A stretch of 64,000 nucleotides of DNA from Hypholoma sublateritium FD-334 SS-4 (GCA_000827495.1 KN817596.1:127087-191086), one strand, 5' to 3'; shown: positions 47,043 to 58,268, counted from the stretch's first letter. Made by a program: numbers and translations. The notes: generated by a model from the letters alone, not told the origin.

Positions 47043-47464
47043 TTTCAACTCTACTGCACATGTTTCTTTAAGTAATTGCATTGTTTTCATATTTCACGAC
47101 CACCTTTGATGTACAAGTTTGAGGCATCCTGTAATTAGTGCATGCCACGGCTCTCAGTTAACTGGATAATCGGCGACGCGGCGATGTCGCTGCACTGTAT
47201 GAGTACGTTTAGCGAGAAGGACGGGTCATGTACAAGAGCTGGCACATGTATTGAATAAATCCAGCGAATTATCCATTGTGCACATCTAAATCATCTGCCA
47301 ACATGGAGGCGGTACGGTCTTCCAGGAGCAGAATCGACCTGATTTTAATATCTTCCTATTTATTCAGCGGGTATACAAACGAAGACAGTTTGCTGCAAAA
47401 GTACAATGATTTACAGATGATGTTACAATATTCAATAAGAATGAGATACACCGCCGACTCCAAA
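47043..47464. other. Convergent intergenic region
   Basis: 422 nt between the 3' ends of the siderophore transporter and MTW1. No supported feature. Confidence 0.5.
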
Positions 47465-48423
47465 TCATTCCTCCATACGACTGTCGTCCTCTGGCTCATC
47501 CGATGGCTGCTGATGTTGCACGGAGGCGAGATCGCGCTGCACCGTATCCACCTCATGCAAGGCCCGCCGCAAAGCTTCGCCATTCCCGATGCTCGCCGCA
47601 GCGCTGTCCATCTTATCGACCGCGCCATGGCCAGTGCCCTCGTCCGTCCGCACCAGCAATCGACTCAGAGCCCAGTTGACGTACCCGCTGCGACTCGTCT
47701 CCCACTGCCGCTTCCCCGGCTCCGTAAGGTCGACCGTCGGCGACACTTCAAGCGGGGGTAGGGATGATACTGTTGTGTACATCGCATGGAACTTGTCCGG
47801 CAGGGCGTGTAGTGTGTCAAGCGGCGCGCGCAGAGTGGAGATGTGCGAGAGACGCGTCTCAGCTTGTGTGCGTTGCCGTGCACTAGCTTTGACACTGCGT
47901 TTTAGCAGGCGATTGAATTTCCGTTGCTAGAGGTCGATCAGCGGCGCGCAGATGAAGAGGAATAGGCGCGCACCCCGTCCAGCTGCGCGCGGAGCGCGTC
48001 GAGCTCGTCCATCGCGTCCTGTTCCTGCTCTGGCGTCGTCGTAAGGTCTAGTCCTGCGTGATGCGGCAGAACCACGGGCAGGTCCGGCGGGATGGCAAAG
48101 ATATTCCGCAGGCACCACGCCTCGAAAAAGTCGAACGCGAAGTCCGTATGGTACTCAAGCAGCGTCTGGAACGCGACGAGGCCTTGTTCTACCTCGTACG
48201 TCGTCGCGTCACTGCTCGTGACGGAGATATCGCCGCGCGCGTCGCGCTCGTCGGCCCACTTGTTGAGAAAGTCCTCCATGCCGTTTACGCCGTCCTGCAC
48301 GGCGTTGTTGGCGATGTTGATGATATCATCGAGTAAGAGTTGGGGCGAGAAGCCAAGGGCCTCACATAGGAGGAGCGGCGGCGCCGTCTGCGTTGTTGGT
48401 CCACTTGGAGGACCCGGAGCCAT
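47465..48423 (-). CDS. MTW1: Kinetochore protein MIS12/Mtw1
   Basis: Two exons, 48423-47974 and 47926-47465, joined over a 47-nt intron, give 303 residues. The N-terminal region (LLLCEALGFSPQLLLDDIIN, IANNAVQDGVNGMEDFLNKW) and the following block (EVEQGLVAFQTLLEYHTDFA, FDFFEAWCLRNIFAIPPDLP, VVLPHHAGLDL) match the Mis12 head domain almost motif for motif. The second exon is a coiled coil (QRKFNRLLKRSVKASARQRT) with a C-terminal segment containing GYVNWALSRLL. MIS12 links centromeric CENP-C to the Ndc80 complex at the outer kinetochore, together with Nnf1, Dsn1 and Nsl1. I chose the ATG at 48421-48423; the frame is open upstream to 48546, but that stretch lacks family sequence. Divergent from the Alba-domain gene, 153 nt between starts. 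Confidence 0.88.
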
Positions 48424-48576
48424 GGTCGTTGGAAGCAAGGTGATCAACGCGCTCATGTGCGTGATCATCGAAGATAACACCAACAAACAACGATGGCCAC
48501 GACCTGTCTTTGTCCTTAGACTCCGCGTCATCAACGCCACGCTCAACTTGAATCTTTAAGCTACACTCTTACCTCA
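48424..48576. promoter_or_regulatory. Short shared divergent promoter, MTW1 / Alba-domain gene
   Basis: Only 153 nt separate the two start codons. No TATA box was seen. The compact arrangement suggests a bidirectional promoter. Confidence 0.55.
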
Positions 48577-49368
48577 ATGGATTCCGAAGCTGAGCAGAAA
48601 CTCGACGGAGCGAAGGAAAAACAAATACGTATCGCTCAGCACGGAAAAATGAAATCATACATCGCGAACGCGCTCGCTTTCCTCGAGGTGCGGTATTCGC
48701 TGTTCAAGCTCGGAGCAGGATTCTCTCTGAACTAACACAGACCGAAGACGAAGACAAGGCTGTGGTTCTGCACACTCTGCCAATTATCCCAACGGTCGGG
48801 GAGGCCTCCATCACTCCAAAGGCCGCGTCGCTCGCCACTAGCGCAGTGCCGCGGCTGCTATCCGTTGTGGAGATCCTGAAGCGCGAGTACATCAGCCTAC
48901 TTGACGCGCGAAAATCGCCTCGGATGATCGGGCTGCACCAGTACAACGAGCTGGGCACGCTGGAGGCTCTCGGCGTTGCTATCGGTACCGCACCCGCCCC
49001 GGGAGCTGGAGACGAGGAGCAGCGATCGCTGGACATCATCCAAGCCCTTAGCGGGAAAAACCAGTTCGCCCTCCTTCTTTCTCCAAAGTCGATTCTTTGC
49101 TCACACTAGTGCACGGCTGTAGTCCGCGACAGGCGCAGACGCCGTTCATGCGCATCACCCTCTCAAAAGCAGAACGGCCCGACCTACTGGCGCAGGGCGC
49201 AACGTAAGCACGTCGTTCGCTGCGCTCTTCTATCTCTTATGGTCTGCCAGCTACCAGCCTCCGAACGTGCGGAAGCAGTCGAAATCGGCGAAGACTCGGG
49301 CAAAGAAACGCGCGCGGGCGCAGCGAGGCGCGGACGCATCCATGGATGACGCTGGCACCGTGGTATGA
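48577..49368 (+). CDS. Alba-domain protein, RNase P/MRP subunit-like (Rpp25/Pop6 type)
   Basis: Four exons (48577-48687, 48741-49063, 49123-49203, 49251-49368) join in phase to 210 residues. The Alba fold is recognised by EKQIRIAQHGKMKSYIANAL (strand and first helix, with the basic loop), AVVLHTLP, then VPRLLSVVEILKREYISLLD and LHQYNELGTLEALG, matching human Rpp25 in order (IRVKEGSKIRNLMAFA, AIVFSG, VTCAEILKRR, GLHQ). A linker of about 25 residues sits between strand 2 and the helix. The C-terminus is basic (KQSKSAKTRAKKRARAQRGA), suited to RNA binding. RNase P and MRP process tRNA and rRNA precursors in the nucleolus. Membership of that complex is inferred from domain similarity. Intact. Confidence 0.75.
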
Positions 49369-49901
49369 CGCGTTGAAAATCTTCCGACCTCGCTATGTAC
49401 ATCGTTTCTTTCATGGAGCGGCTTTCAACTTGGCTTTGGGGCATCGGAGATGGGTAGCATCACCTCTGAACGTATTATCGGTCTTCTGCAACTGCGCCGC
49501 GCTTGACTGCTGCACGTTCAACTCGTCCGCCAGTAGCTCCCACCCACCCCGCTGTTCCCACTGACGGATGGGCCCAGTGCTTTCCGCGTGCAGTACTCTA
49601 CCGCATCAACGGACGCGCATATGTGCACGAGGTCACCACACTTTATAATGTGTATATCTTTACTCGAAGATTAATGTACAGTATCATCCTTCGCCAAATT
49701 AAACGAATTTACTTTGCCCTTTCACTGAGCAAGTTTCGATGAGTGGATGTGCCAATACCGCTGGTTTTAATAGGGACACATACAGAGAGGCGCGCAATGG
49801 TAGCACCATGGACAGCTGGCGACCACGATATCGCATAATGGTATAGGGTATAGCGTGCGCTGCCCTGAAAAGGCGCACGAGAAAAAAAGGATCGTCACAA
49901 T
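49369..49901. other. Convergent intergenic region
   Basis: About 0.5 kb with no supported feature. Confidence 0.45.
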
Positions 49902-51635
49902 TCATATTGCATGGACAAACTCCCCGCGGTCCGCGGGCGCCGTCGCGGGGAGAAGGGCACCCGGCGGCGCGTGGGGCGCGCTGCGCAGCTCCATGTCCTC
50001 TGGATCCGCGTCGTTGAAATGGTTATGGGCGGTATCACCCACCCCGCCCCGCCCCGTTTCACCCTCCCATAAGCGGGGCTGGCCAACCACCACCACCGCC
50101 GCCCGTTTCGGGGCACGGAACGCGATTGCGCTGCCGCGCACCATGCCCCCGCCGCCAGGGGAAGCGTTCGATGCGGAGTCGAACGTGGGGTATGTTACCG
50201 TGGCTGGGTTGTGCGCTGCGTGGTCCCACGCGCGCAGGTGGAGGAGGAAGCGTGCGGTCATCTGCCCGGCAAGGCTAGTAGGGGGTGTGGGTTACAGTGT
50301 TAGTGCTGGCAGGAAAGGAAGGGACTTACGGCAGCGTGAGCGCGTTGAGGAGGCGCTGGGTGAAGGAGCCGGGCGTGCCTGTCTGTGCGCAGAAGGAAAT
50401 TAACTACGCGATATATATAGGGGCTTGGAGGTAGTCCGTACGTGCTGCAGGATGACCGCCGCGACCGAGAAACCGGAGACTAGACTGCGTCAACGAATCC
50501 CACATGCGTTAGCGCGGCCCCTGTACGATGCTGACGAGCGGGCGCACCAGAAGTAGAGGATCCCTGCATGTCGCCATGGTGTCAACATGCTATTTAGCGC
50601 GGCGGGGTGCGACCGACGCACCTTCTTTAAAGACGAGGTATAGGAGGCCCCGGCGGTGGAGGCGCCACGCGCCGGCGACGCGTGCGCCTTGCATAACGCG
50701 CACAGTCGTGAGCAGCGCGGAGAGCGTCTCAAAGAGGACGGTGCATAGGTTTAGATACGAGGTGACTGCGCTCAGCGGTCAGCGCTACTGTGTATAAGCG
50801 GCTCGGGGATAGTCGGTGCGTACCTTTCCTGCGTACGGACGAGGCGGGATCAGCGAGTGATGTGCGAGAGCAGACAGGTGCTTACGGCGGGTTTCCGCGG
50901 CTCCCATTGCAGGCAATGTATGGGATGTATAGCTAGGAATTGGCGGCGTCCAGCACGGAAATATGTTATCAGAAGAAGCGTGGAGAACGCACCGTGGCCA
51001 GCACCATCGTGAACACGCCGAGGGGGACCAATATAACGATAATGGCGCGGCTGCGATTGAACACCGCATACGTGCGCGCGCCCCACACAACTGCAGGCGT
51101 CGCGTAAGAGAGGGCTGGCAGGTTCAATGGAGACTCAACTGAGAACGGCGGCGCGCCCGAATACGCTGAGGATCGCGCAGACCTGGTACCCACTGTCGCA
51201 GCTAGAGACAGTCAGCGCGCGTTGTATGAACTGAGCGCGAGGCGCCATACTGCGTTCCGGGCGATCAGCACCGAGCCAAGACGCGATGGGGGGGACGCAC
51301 CCTCATCGTCGGGAGCTTTTCAGCGAGGGCAAGGGTGAAGAGCACGTTGGCGACCAGCGCGTAGCGGCACAGGATGTAGAGCGCCGTCGAGGGCGTGAAG
51401 CGCTTCGTCCATACGAGCTCGACCTCGCGCGTCCACGTGAGCGCGTAATCGTAGTATAGGAGCGCTGCGACGAGGCTATGTAAGGGCTCCGCGCGGGGTA
51501 AGCGGGAGAGCAGAACGCACCGAGGCTGGAGTATTGTATACAGAAGCGCAGGAATCTTATCGGCGTAGCGCTCGCGATCAGCGCAGCGGGTGACGAGTGA
51601 AAGAGACTCACAGTACAGCCTCGGGGCTCGCCATA
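49902..51635 (-). CDS. DUF6533 membrane protein
   Basis: Multi-exon membrane protein. The ATG at 51633-51635 starts MASPEAVL; splicing to FLRFCIQYSSL and then (acceptor CGTCGCAG) ALLYYDYALTWTREVELVW restores the DUF6533 hallmark YDYxLTxxxEVExxW. The next pieces are LYILCRYALVANVLFTLALA, the cysteine block CDSGYQVCAILSVFGRAAVL, VVWGARTYAVFNRSRAIIVI, LVPLGVFTMVLAT, and an intracellular loop LLTTVRVMQGARVAGAW with RRGLLYLVFKE. The last exon (SPFTQRLLNALTL-like, then MTARFLLHLRAWDHAAHNPA) leads to a Gly/Pro-rich cytosolic tail ending at 49902-49904. Members have about seven membrane helices and are strongly expanded in Agaricomycetes; no function is established. Introns are short and numerous, and some internal joins (50400-50600, 50780-50990) are tentative. 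Confidence 0.75.
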
Positions 51636-52543
51636 TCGGCGGGCTAGGATGGCATGCGTAGGCTGCTGCGAGAGCTGAGCTGATATAGAGCGCAACAGGG
51701 CCCGCACGGAGGCAATGATTGGCGATAGCAGCGGCTCCGAGTAGTGCGTCCGTGCTCCCAAGTATTTCATAACACTATTTCATTCAAATGCACGCGCGCC
51801 GCGTCCTGCCGTGTCTGGTAGTAAGGCTGCTGTGGCGCGGCAGACGCAACGGGAAATGCTTGAGCGTGCCGAGGTACTCTGCAGCGCCCGTTTCCCACAT
51901 AACTGTCTTTGAGTCCTGGCGGCTTTTCCCGGCCTTTGATGCTTATTTTACTGAGCGGCATGATGAGGAGTCTGTTGACCTCGAATGAGATTGGACTGGC
52001 CTGTTGTTAGGGGCACATTCAAAATGTGGGGAAACGAGGAGGACGTGCTGTTCGCGGGACGGCGGTGGGGTGGGGGTTGGGAGCCGCGACAGGATGACGC
52101 CCAGACGGAGAATCGGGCCCCGCGCACAGGTGCACGATGGAGAACCGCAAAACGCCGACTCAGACTTTCTCCACGCGATGCGATGTGATCGTCTTGTTTG
52201 TCTGGACTCTGGGATGAGGGTGACAAAGTACTGTTTGATTGAATTTAATTCACCGTCGTGACCTACATATGTTAGTCGATAGTTCAAGTTAATGAAAGCC
52301 TCATAGGTCGTATGCACCTCAGGCACCGCTATCCTGACCGTAAAGCCTCCTGGTAACCAGCCGCGCATACATAGACTTCCTCTTCAAGCCGGCCCGTCAT
52401 GAGATTTTGCGCGATAAGTAGTATTCGCTGTGTGCTAAATATAGGAAATTGATATTGGGCCGTGCAGCCAAAACTGAAGCACTCACTGAGGGATTATGAT
52501 TTTCGACACTTCCGCCACGCCTGGCTGGCGATAGGATGGGTCC
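51636..52543. other. Intergenic region
   Basis: About 0.9 kb with only short, unrecognised frames; presumed promoter region of the DUF6533 gene. Confidence 0.4.
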
Positions 52544-52933
52544 TCAGCGCAAACTACCTGGATTCACTCCCAGCCCGTCCCAGCTCGCGCAGAGTGCGAG
52601 GTACGCGATGATGTCCATCTCCTCCGTCCAGTCGACCATACGCCAGGCACGCGATGACTGCATCAACGGGGCCACCGTGAAGTCCCGTCGTTTAGTCTGA
52701 AGTCACAAGTGAGCGTGTGCAGACCACATCGGTAGGGACACTCACTTGGACCTAACGAGCGCGAAAGTCTCTTCCTCCGTTGCGCCAAGCGTATATACCA
52801 TAGGAACGAGGCGGGCCAGGCTGTGGTCAACGAGTTGCTTGGGGTGAAGCTCCCCATTGGCGACGGGGACGTCGCGGAGAGCTTTTCCGTTAACGACATA
52901 GGTTAGAAATTGGGCAGCGCGTCCGGCACATTT
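52544..52933 (-). pseudogene. Unrecognised gene fragment
   Basis: Two protein-like stretches on the minus strand. The upstream one reads AQFLTYVVNGKALRDVPVAN then GELHPKQLVDHSLARLVPMV and TLGATEEETFALVRS. The downstream one reads FTVAPLMQSSRAWRMVDWTE then EMDIIAYLALCASWDGLGV, with the stop at 52544-52546. A splice between them is plausible (donor near GTTAGG or GTCCAAG, acceptor CTTCAG near 52700) but only the less usual donor keeps the frame. No upstream exon was found. The family was not recognised. It is either the 3' end of a gene whose 5' part I missed or a remnant. Confidence 0.3.
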
Positions 52934-54394
52934 TTATACCAGGCGGCATTCTCCCATTTCGTCTTGCCTCGTCCGGATCACAGGAGCACGAGGGAGCACG
53001 CGAACGGAAAGCTAAGGAAAGGTACGCTCTATTAGAGTCGGCCCTGAAACGATGAGGACATGACTCACTGTTGCCCAACCCGTTACTCTGCCTTCGCCTG
53101 CTCTACTGGCATCCAGATTCCAGATTCCACAGCGGCTCACAGCGGGAAGCAACGTACTTGGCACTCAATGCGGGGTGTCAACCTTTCCGGAACCATGCGC
53201 GTAACACACGACATGGGTATCCTACTGTTTGAGGTCCAGTTGCATGTACGCAAGCCATTCGCCGTTGAGTGCACTTCATGCGTTGACCGAAGTTCTTCGA
53301 TTTGTTTCTTCTACGACAAGGCCAAATTCGAGCATATATCATGGGCGAGTTTGTGAGGGATGAAGCGTGGTCTCGGGGTTGAGGGGAGGGCAAGGCGTGC
53401 AGAGTGTCGTTGTATGTCTTCGCAATTTGGGGCATGGCGGCGGAGAGGGACGCGCCGGCAGGCGGGGCGGCAGGAAAAGAGAGGAGGGACCGCGCTCTGG
53501 GATGCGGAATCGCGGGCGGGCTGGAGCCCGGCCACGGCGCCTGTGCTGCTGGATGTGCTGGCGGTGGTGATGCGGGAGTTCTTCCTGCGGGGCTGTCATC
53601 TTCCAGGGTGCTCAAGCAGTGGATGTGGGAGAGGGGAGAGGCCAATGGGAACGTTGAATTTCGCGGCGTCCTTGGCTACGGCATGCGGGGTGTGTTGAGA
53701 AGGGTGCGAATAACAAATCTGCAGGTGTCGGTGCCGGGTGATCGAATGGGTGAGTGCGCAATCCTACATGTACAGCTCACGTACGCGGCGAGGAGGACGG
53801 GCCTCTGGATTAAAGTCGCCTTGGTCTGCGGGATGGCGTTCCTGACAGCCTTGAGGCGCCCGACGCTGATCGTCATTGTCGTCGACGAACAAGAGCGCGT
53901 GGGAACATCGCGGCCGGCGCATTCCGCGGTCCATTTTGTCAGTGCCTGAGCGCGAGCAGCAGCGTGTGTTAAATTTCAAGGCGGTGGCCGCGCAAATAGG
54001 CGCCGGACAAGCCTCGCGCTTTTCAGCCCATCCACAGCGCCGATTTGCCACATCTCCGCTTTCCTCGAGGTGTAANAGACGGAGCGCATTCTTTTCCAGT
54101 GTNCCCGCGCTCTACTTTCGACAGAGTTGTCGAATTATACGCTTCACGCACCCCTGGCATACGGTTACCGGGCGAGAAGGTCGCCGACTGCAGGTACCAA
54201 GCGATCGGCCTCGACGAGGACTCATTAACATATTAATTAGCAGCAGCCCAGAATCCAGCTCCGCCTCTCCAGGAACAGCCCGGCTTATCTTTTCCGCTTT
54301 GTATAAAAACGAGCCTGCGCGCCTCATCGTTCCGGCTCGCACTCCCCTTCACTCTCTCCGTCCGACTCGTTTGCATTGGCTTTTTGGAGTACCG
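52934..54394. other. Intergenic region, partly GC-rich
   Basis: The GC-rich part (53350-53950) leaves long frames open on both strands but none has a recognisable or consistent protein signal. Two ambiguous bases lie at 54076 and about 54103. The right end is the promoter of DUF6534 copy 2. Confidence 0.4.
54302..54308 (+). promoter_or_regulatory. TATA box of DUF6534 copy 2
   Basis: TATAAAA, 87 nt upstream of the ATG at 54395; the paralogue at 37976 has the same heptamer 100 nt upstream. Confidence 0.5.
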
Positions 54395-55947
54395 ATGGCG
54401 ACCATGCAAAATACGTTCGGTGCGCTGGAGATCGGCGCCACTGTGTCCGTGTTCCTCTTCGGCGTCGCCACTCTTCAAGCGCATGTGTACTTCACGCGCT
54501 TCCCCGACGACCGGCGCTACTTCAAGGCGCTCGTACGTGTGAATTTAACTGAGGATGATACGCCCATTGATCTCTATCTCTGCGTCTCTTACACACTCAG
54601 GTCGCGTGTGTCTGGTGATTCCGCATTCCAAGTGCCCGCCGGAGCCTCTGCTGATAGAGATACATTTTGCACGCAGGCTTCTCGAGCTGGGCCATACGAT
54701 CGCCGTCGCCTACGAGCTGTACCGCACCACGATCCTGCTATACGACGCCCCCAACGTGGAGATGATGCCGCACCCCGCGCTGGGCGCCGTGATCATCCTC
54801 GGCGCGTACATCGCGACCCTCACCCAGGTGCGCCGCCCGCGCGCTCCGTCTCCGCCAAAAACGGACGCACTTCTAAATGCACCTCACGCGCAGATCTTCT
54901 TTTGTTATAGACTGTACACCGTCCTCCCCCCGCCGCTGCGCCCCATCGGGCCGGCGACGGCGCTCGCCTCCGCCGCGCGCAGCGTGCTCGTCACCTACGC
55001 CGGCGCGGTGGCGATCAGCGCCGCCTCGTACGCCGCGTTCGTCGCGCGCATGCACCGGTGGGTGACGGTGCTGCTCGCGCTGGGCGCGGCGATCGACGTC
55101 GTCATCGCCGGGGCGATGGTCTACTTCCTGCTCGCGAAGCGCGAGCGGACGCACATGCGCACGGTGCGCCTTATCGACCGGCTGATTGCGTTTACGCTGC
55201 GCACGGGGCTCGTTACGAGGTGCGCGTTGGGGATTTGGGTCGTGTGTCCTTGTTCGCTGACTGGGGGGGGGCAGTATGGCTGCTGTTTCTGTGATCGTCG
55301 TTGTATGTTGTCTGTCTCTCTTTATATGCACCGTACTCACGCCACGCAGTATAAAGTCATGCCTTCCAACTGTGAGAAGTTCTTATAGCGTTCCGCGCAC
55401 CGCTGACATATCTCTTCAGTGGTCTTCCTCGCCGTCTACACCTCTTTCTCCAAGCGTGCGCATCCATCCTCTTTCTCCCCACGCCCAACTCTAAATATCT
55501 CCGCATACCACCAGTGTATACGAATTCCCTTCTCTTCAGGTGTGCCGTTGTCCCATTCCGCCGCGTGCTACGCAGCCCCACTGACTATACGCGTCCCCCC
55601 CATATAGCTTCAACTCGCGCGCGTCCCCACACGACTCCTCCCCAGCCTCCGTCTCCGCCATCGACATCCTACACCGCCCCGACGCGCACGCGCGCGTCCC
55701 CTTCTCCGCGCACAGCGCCGTCTCTCTCCCCGTACGTCCACCGCCTTCCGCTCTCTTCCTTCCTTTCGCTCGCTTCGTTTTGGCACGCGCGCTGACCCCG
55801 ACTGCGCAGTTTAATACCGCCAATGCAATTGCCGTCGAGATGAAGACCGCCACCGAGTTTCGCACGGACGACGCGCAGCTCGAGCGCGTCGTGCGGCTTG
55901 AGCGGGGGGATGGGGCGGGGGCTGACTTCGTTGGCAGGAAGCGCTAA
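54395..55947 (+). CDS. DUF6534 membrane protein, copy 2
   Basis: Starts MATMQNTFGALEIGATVSVF, continues LFGVATLQAHVYFTRFPDDR, then RLLELGHTIAVAYELYRTTI, ALGAVIILGAYIATLTQ, CYRLYTVLPPPLRPIGPATA, AARSVLVTYAGAVAISAASY, AIDVVIAGAMVYFLLAKRER, LIDRLIAFTLRTGLVT, and later exons FLAVYTSFSK and VYTNSLL. The last exon (AIAVEMKTATEFRTDDAQLE) ends at 55945-55947. Exon order and splice positions mirror copy 1 at 37976, so the two are paralogues about 16 kb apart. This copy is far more GC-rich, especially at third positions and in introns. Multi-pass membrane protein of unknown function. Joins between 55220 and 55800 are tentative because introns there are long and pyrimidine-rich. Confidence 0.75.
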
Positions 55948-56705
55948 AGCCACGCGATAACAGACGCAACCTTTACGATGGTGCGCGCGTTCCATATCCG
56001 GCGCACATAGGATCGCGAACAGCAGGCTCCTCGGGGATGTGGCATTTCCATAAATGTTAGGGATGGAAACGAATGTATGGTATCCACGCCGGTCGGGCGG
56101 AGTGGACGAGCGATGTATATATATTTATTTAATATCGGAATGAGGGCGATGCGTAGTGACCAGAATGTACTGCACTGTAAATGTTATCTGAGTCGTCGGA
56201 GGCAACGTTATTTTCTGCGCTCGTGTGGGAATCTCGTGCGGTATGAAGCTTTGCTCGACACAGAGACCACAACTGGTCAGAAAAATAATGTCATGGGCCT
56301 AGCGTAGACCTATCTGGCTTAGTGTTATTTTCAGTCCCATCCACCGGAACGATTGTCATTACTTGTCTGCAAAGCATGCTCGACTGTTGCGGTGTTTACA
56401 ACCCTGTCCTTTCCTGAGTATGCGGGAGTCACCTACCTGAAATTAGGATACGATGTGGTGCTTCAATTTCAGTCTTTTTCTGCTTCCGCCTCCCTCCAAA
56501 ATAGGGACGTTCAAGTTCTTGAACGTAGCAGTGGCCGAGTTGGCCGAATTTATTGGATGCTACCGTGTGACCGTGCCCATCATGCAACGTTTGCGTCACG
56601 GATATCAAATCGATCAAACGGCGGTCTGCTCGTCGTCTTCCGCCTTCACTAGCACTTGACTAGCACTGCGCATCCAACAATTTCAGCGATTCTCCATCTT
56701 TCAGA
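55948..56705. other. Intergenic region
   Basis: About 0.8 kb; no supported feature. Holds the promoter of the F-box gene. Confidence 0.4.
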
Positions 56706-58013
56706 ATGCCCAACTTATCTAGAATGACGGTATACCCAGCATCCACCCCTATCATCCATAGCCTCAACGACGACATCTTGTTATGTATATTCACAATGAA
56801 TGGTGACATGTTCTCCGACGAACAGGCTCTGCATACAACCCGCATCGCATCGCAGGTATGCCAGTACTGGCGCAGCTTGATACTTGGCGCACCGACACTG
56901 TGGGCAAGACTGATTGATGTATGCCGCATATCTCACCCCTGGAGCGGCGAATGGGCCGCCGAGCTCATTCGAAGAAGCGGTGCCGCACCGCTGTGGATCA
57001 GAGCAGACAGTCTGGACCACCCATCGGCAAATTTCGTGAAAGTCTCCTTCCATGTCATCGTTAACCACTGGCATCGAATCCAGAAACTATTCATACGCAC
57101 GGAATTATCCGCNCCCTTGTCTACCTGGCTGGCTTTGGGCTTCCCTGCACCGCAACTGGAAACGTTCGACGTCACGATCGTCTATAATCCCACCGCAGTG
57201 GGTAATCAAAAAGCTCCAGCTACGCCTCTCTTTGGCGGTCACGCACCTATGCTGCGGAGTTTTCGCTTCTATCGCCAAGCTGTTGATCAGCAGGCGTCAT
57301 GGCTGTCCCATCTTCATTCCATCCAACTCGATCGCGCGTACAATATCCGTGATGCACTCGTAATACTCTCGGTCATGCCCATGCTTCAGGAATTGAAAAT
57401 TTTGGACACCCTCAACGGCGCTATACCCTCNTCCCAATCCAAAGTGTCTCTTCCNCACCTAAAANATTTCGAGTACATAGGCCACCCTCAGCTATGCANC
57501 ATGCTCCTGGATCATCATTTAGANATTCCCCTGGGCTGCTCGNTGAAAATAAGCATTGCTGACATNTTCCACGATCAAGGTTTTGCAGAGACGCAGGATC
57601 AAATTATTTCTAGTATAAACACATTTATCCGTTACGCCCAGCACTTTCTGCAGTCAAAGACATGCAACATCATTCACCTCGAATACAACCCAGGTTTCTC
57701 CATTGCCTTGAAAGGCGAAACTACGTTCCCGGCCGGATTTATGTATAGCATAACCATCCAGTTATTCGATGCTCACGCTTTGAATCGGCCTCAAACAATC
57801 CTGAAGAAATTCGCGCTGGTGAATTTCTCAAGTGTTTCGAAATTCCATTTGGGTACCGAAGGTCCATTGGATCCGTCTTTCGCTTCTTTTTTTAGCAGCC
57901 TTCCATTTATAGACACCATCTGCGTCAATATGAGGGGCCCTGTTGGACAAAATTCAAAACTCTTATTTGGCCAGAAAACCTGTAATCAAAGCAAATTGGC
58001 ACTCGGTGGATGA
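56706..58013 (+). CDS. F-box protein, C-terminus merging into a minisatellite
   Basis: Single frame of 435 residues. The F-box lies at about residues 15-70: TPIIHSLNDDILLCIFTMNG, then RIASQVCQYWRSLILGAPTL and WARLIDV, the classic Agaricomycete layout (LPDELLxxIF ... ASQVCRxWRxLxLxxPxLW). The body has leucine-rich spacing (LRSFRFYRQAVDQQASWLSH, HSIQLDRAYNIRDALVI, MPMLQELKILDTL). Several ambiguous bases occur between 57113 and 57566, so some residues are undefined. The frame ends QNSKLLFGQKTCNQSKLAL at 58011-58013, right where an 18-nt repeat array begins; the C-terminus may be shortened relative to relatives. Probable SCF adaptor, target unknown. Confidence 0.7.
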   Translation: MPNLSRMTVYPASTPIIHSLNDDILLCIFTMNGDMFSDEQALHTTRIASQVCQYWRSLILGAPTLWARLIDVCRISHPWSGEWAAELIRRSGAAPLWIRADSLDHPSANFVKVSFHVIVNHWHRIQKLFIRTELSXPLSTWLALGFPAPQLETFDVTIVYNPTAVGNQKAPATPLFGGHAPMLRSFRFYRQAVDQQASWLSHLHSIQLDRAYNIRDALVILSVMPMLQELKILDTLNGAIPXSQSKVSLXHLKXFEYIGHPQLCXMLLDHHLXIPLGCSXKISIADXFHDQGFAETQDQIISSINTFIRYAQHFLQSKTCNIIHLEYNPGFSIALKGETTFPAGFMYSITIQLFDAHALNRPQTILKKFALVNFSSVSKFHLGTEGPLDPSFASFFSSLPFIDTICVNMRGPVGQNSKLLFGQKTCNQSKLALGG

Positions 58014-58016
58014 TAT

Positions 58017-58268
58017 TCAAAACTCTTATTTCCCTCAAATCTATTGTCTTCATCAAATTCTTATATTATATTCCTTTGAAATTCTTATCCTCCTCAGAGC
58101 CCTTATTTTCCTCAAAACTCTTATTTCCTTCAAAACTCTTATTCTCCTCAAAACTCCTATTTCCTTCAAAACTCTTATTCTCCTCAAAACTTCTATTCTC
58201 CTCAAAACTCTTATTTCCTTCGAAATTCTTATTTCCTTCAAAATCCTTATTTCCCCCAAAACTTCGAC
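58017..58268. repeat. 18-nt minisatellite
   Basis: About fourteen degenerate tandem units of TCAAAACTCTTATTTCCT, clearest from about 58110. Because 18 is a multiple of three, several frames stay open and give hexapeptide repeats (SSKLLF/PSKLLF on the plus strand, NKSFEG/NKSFEE on the minus). The same 15-mer occurs inside the preceding F-box coding end, at 57954. No evidence that any repeat frame is translated. Confidence 0.85.

Noticed and set aside
53350..53950. Long overlapping frames on both strands
   Set aside because: GC-rich sequence keeps several frames open; compositions are Gly/Ala/Arg or Pro/Ser low complexity with no recognisable domain.
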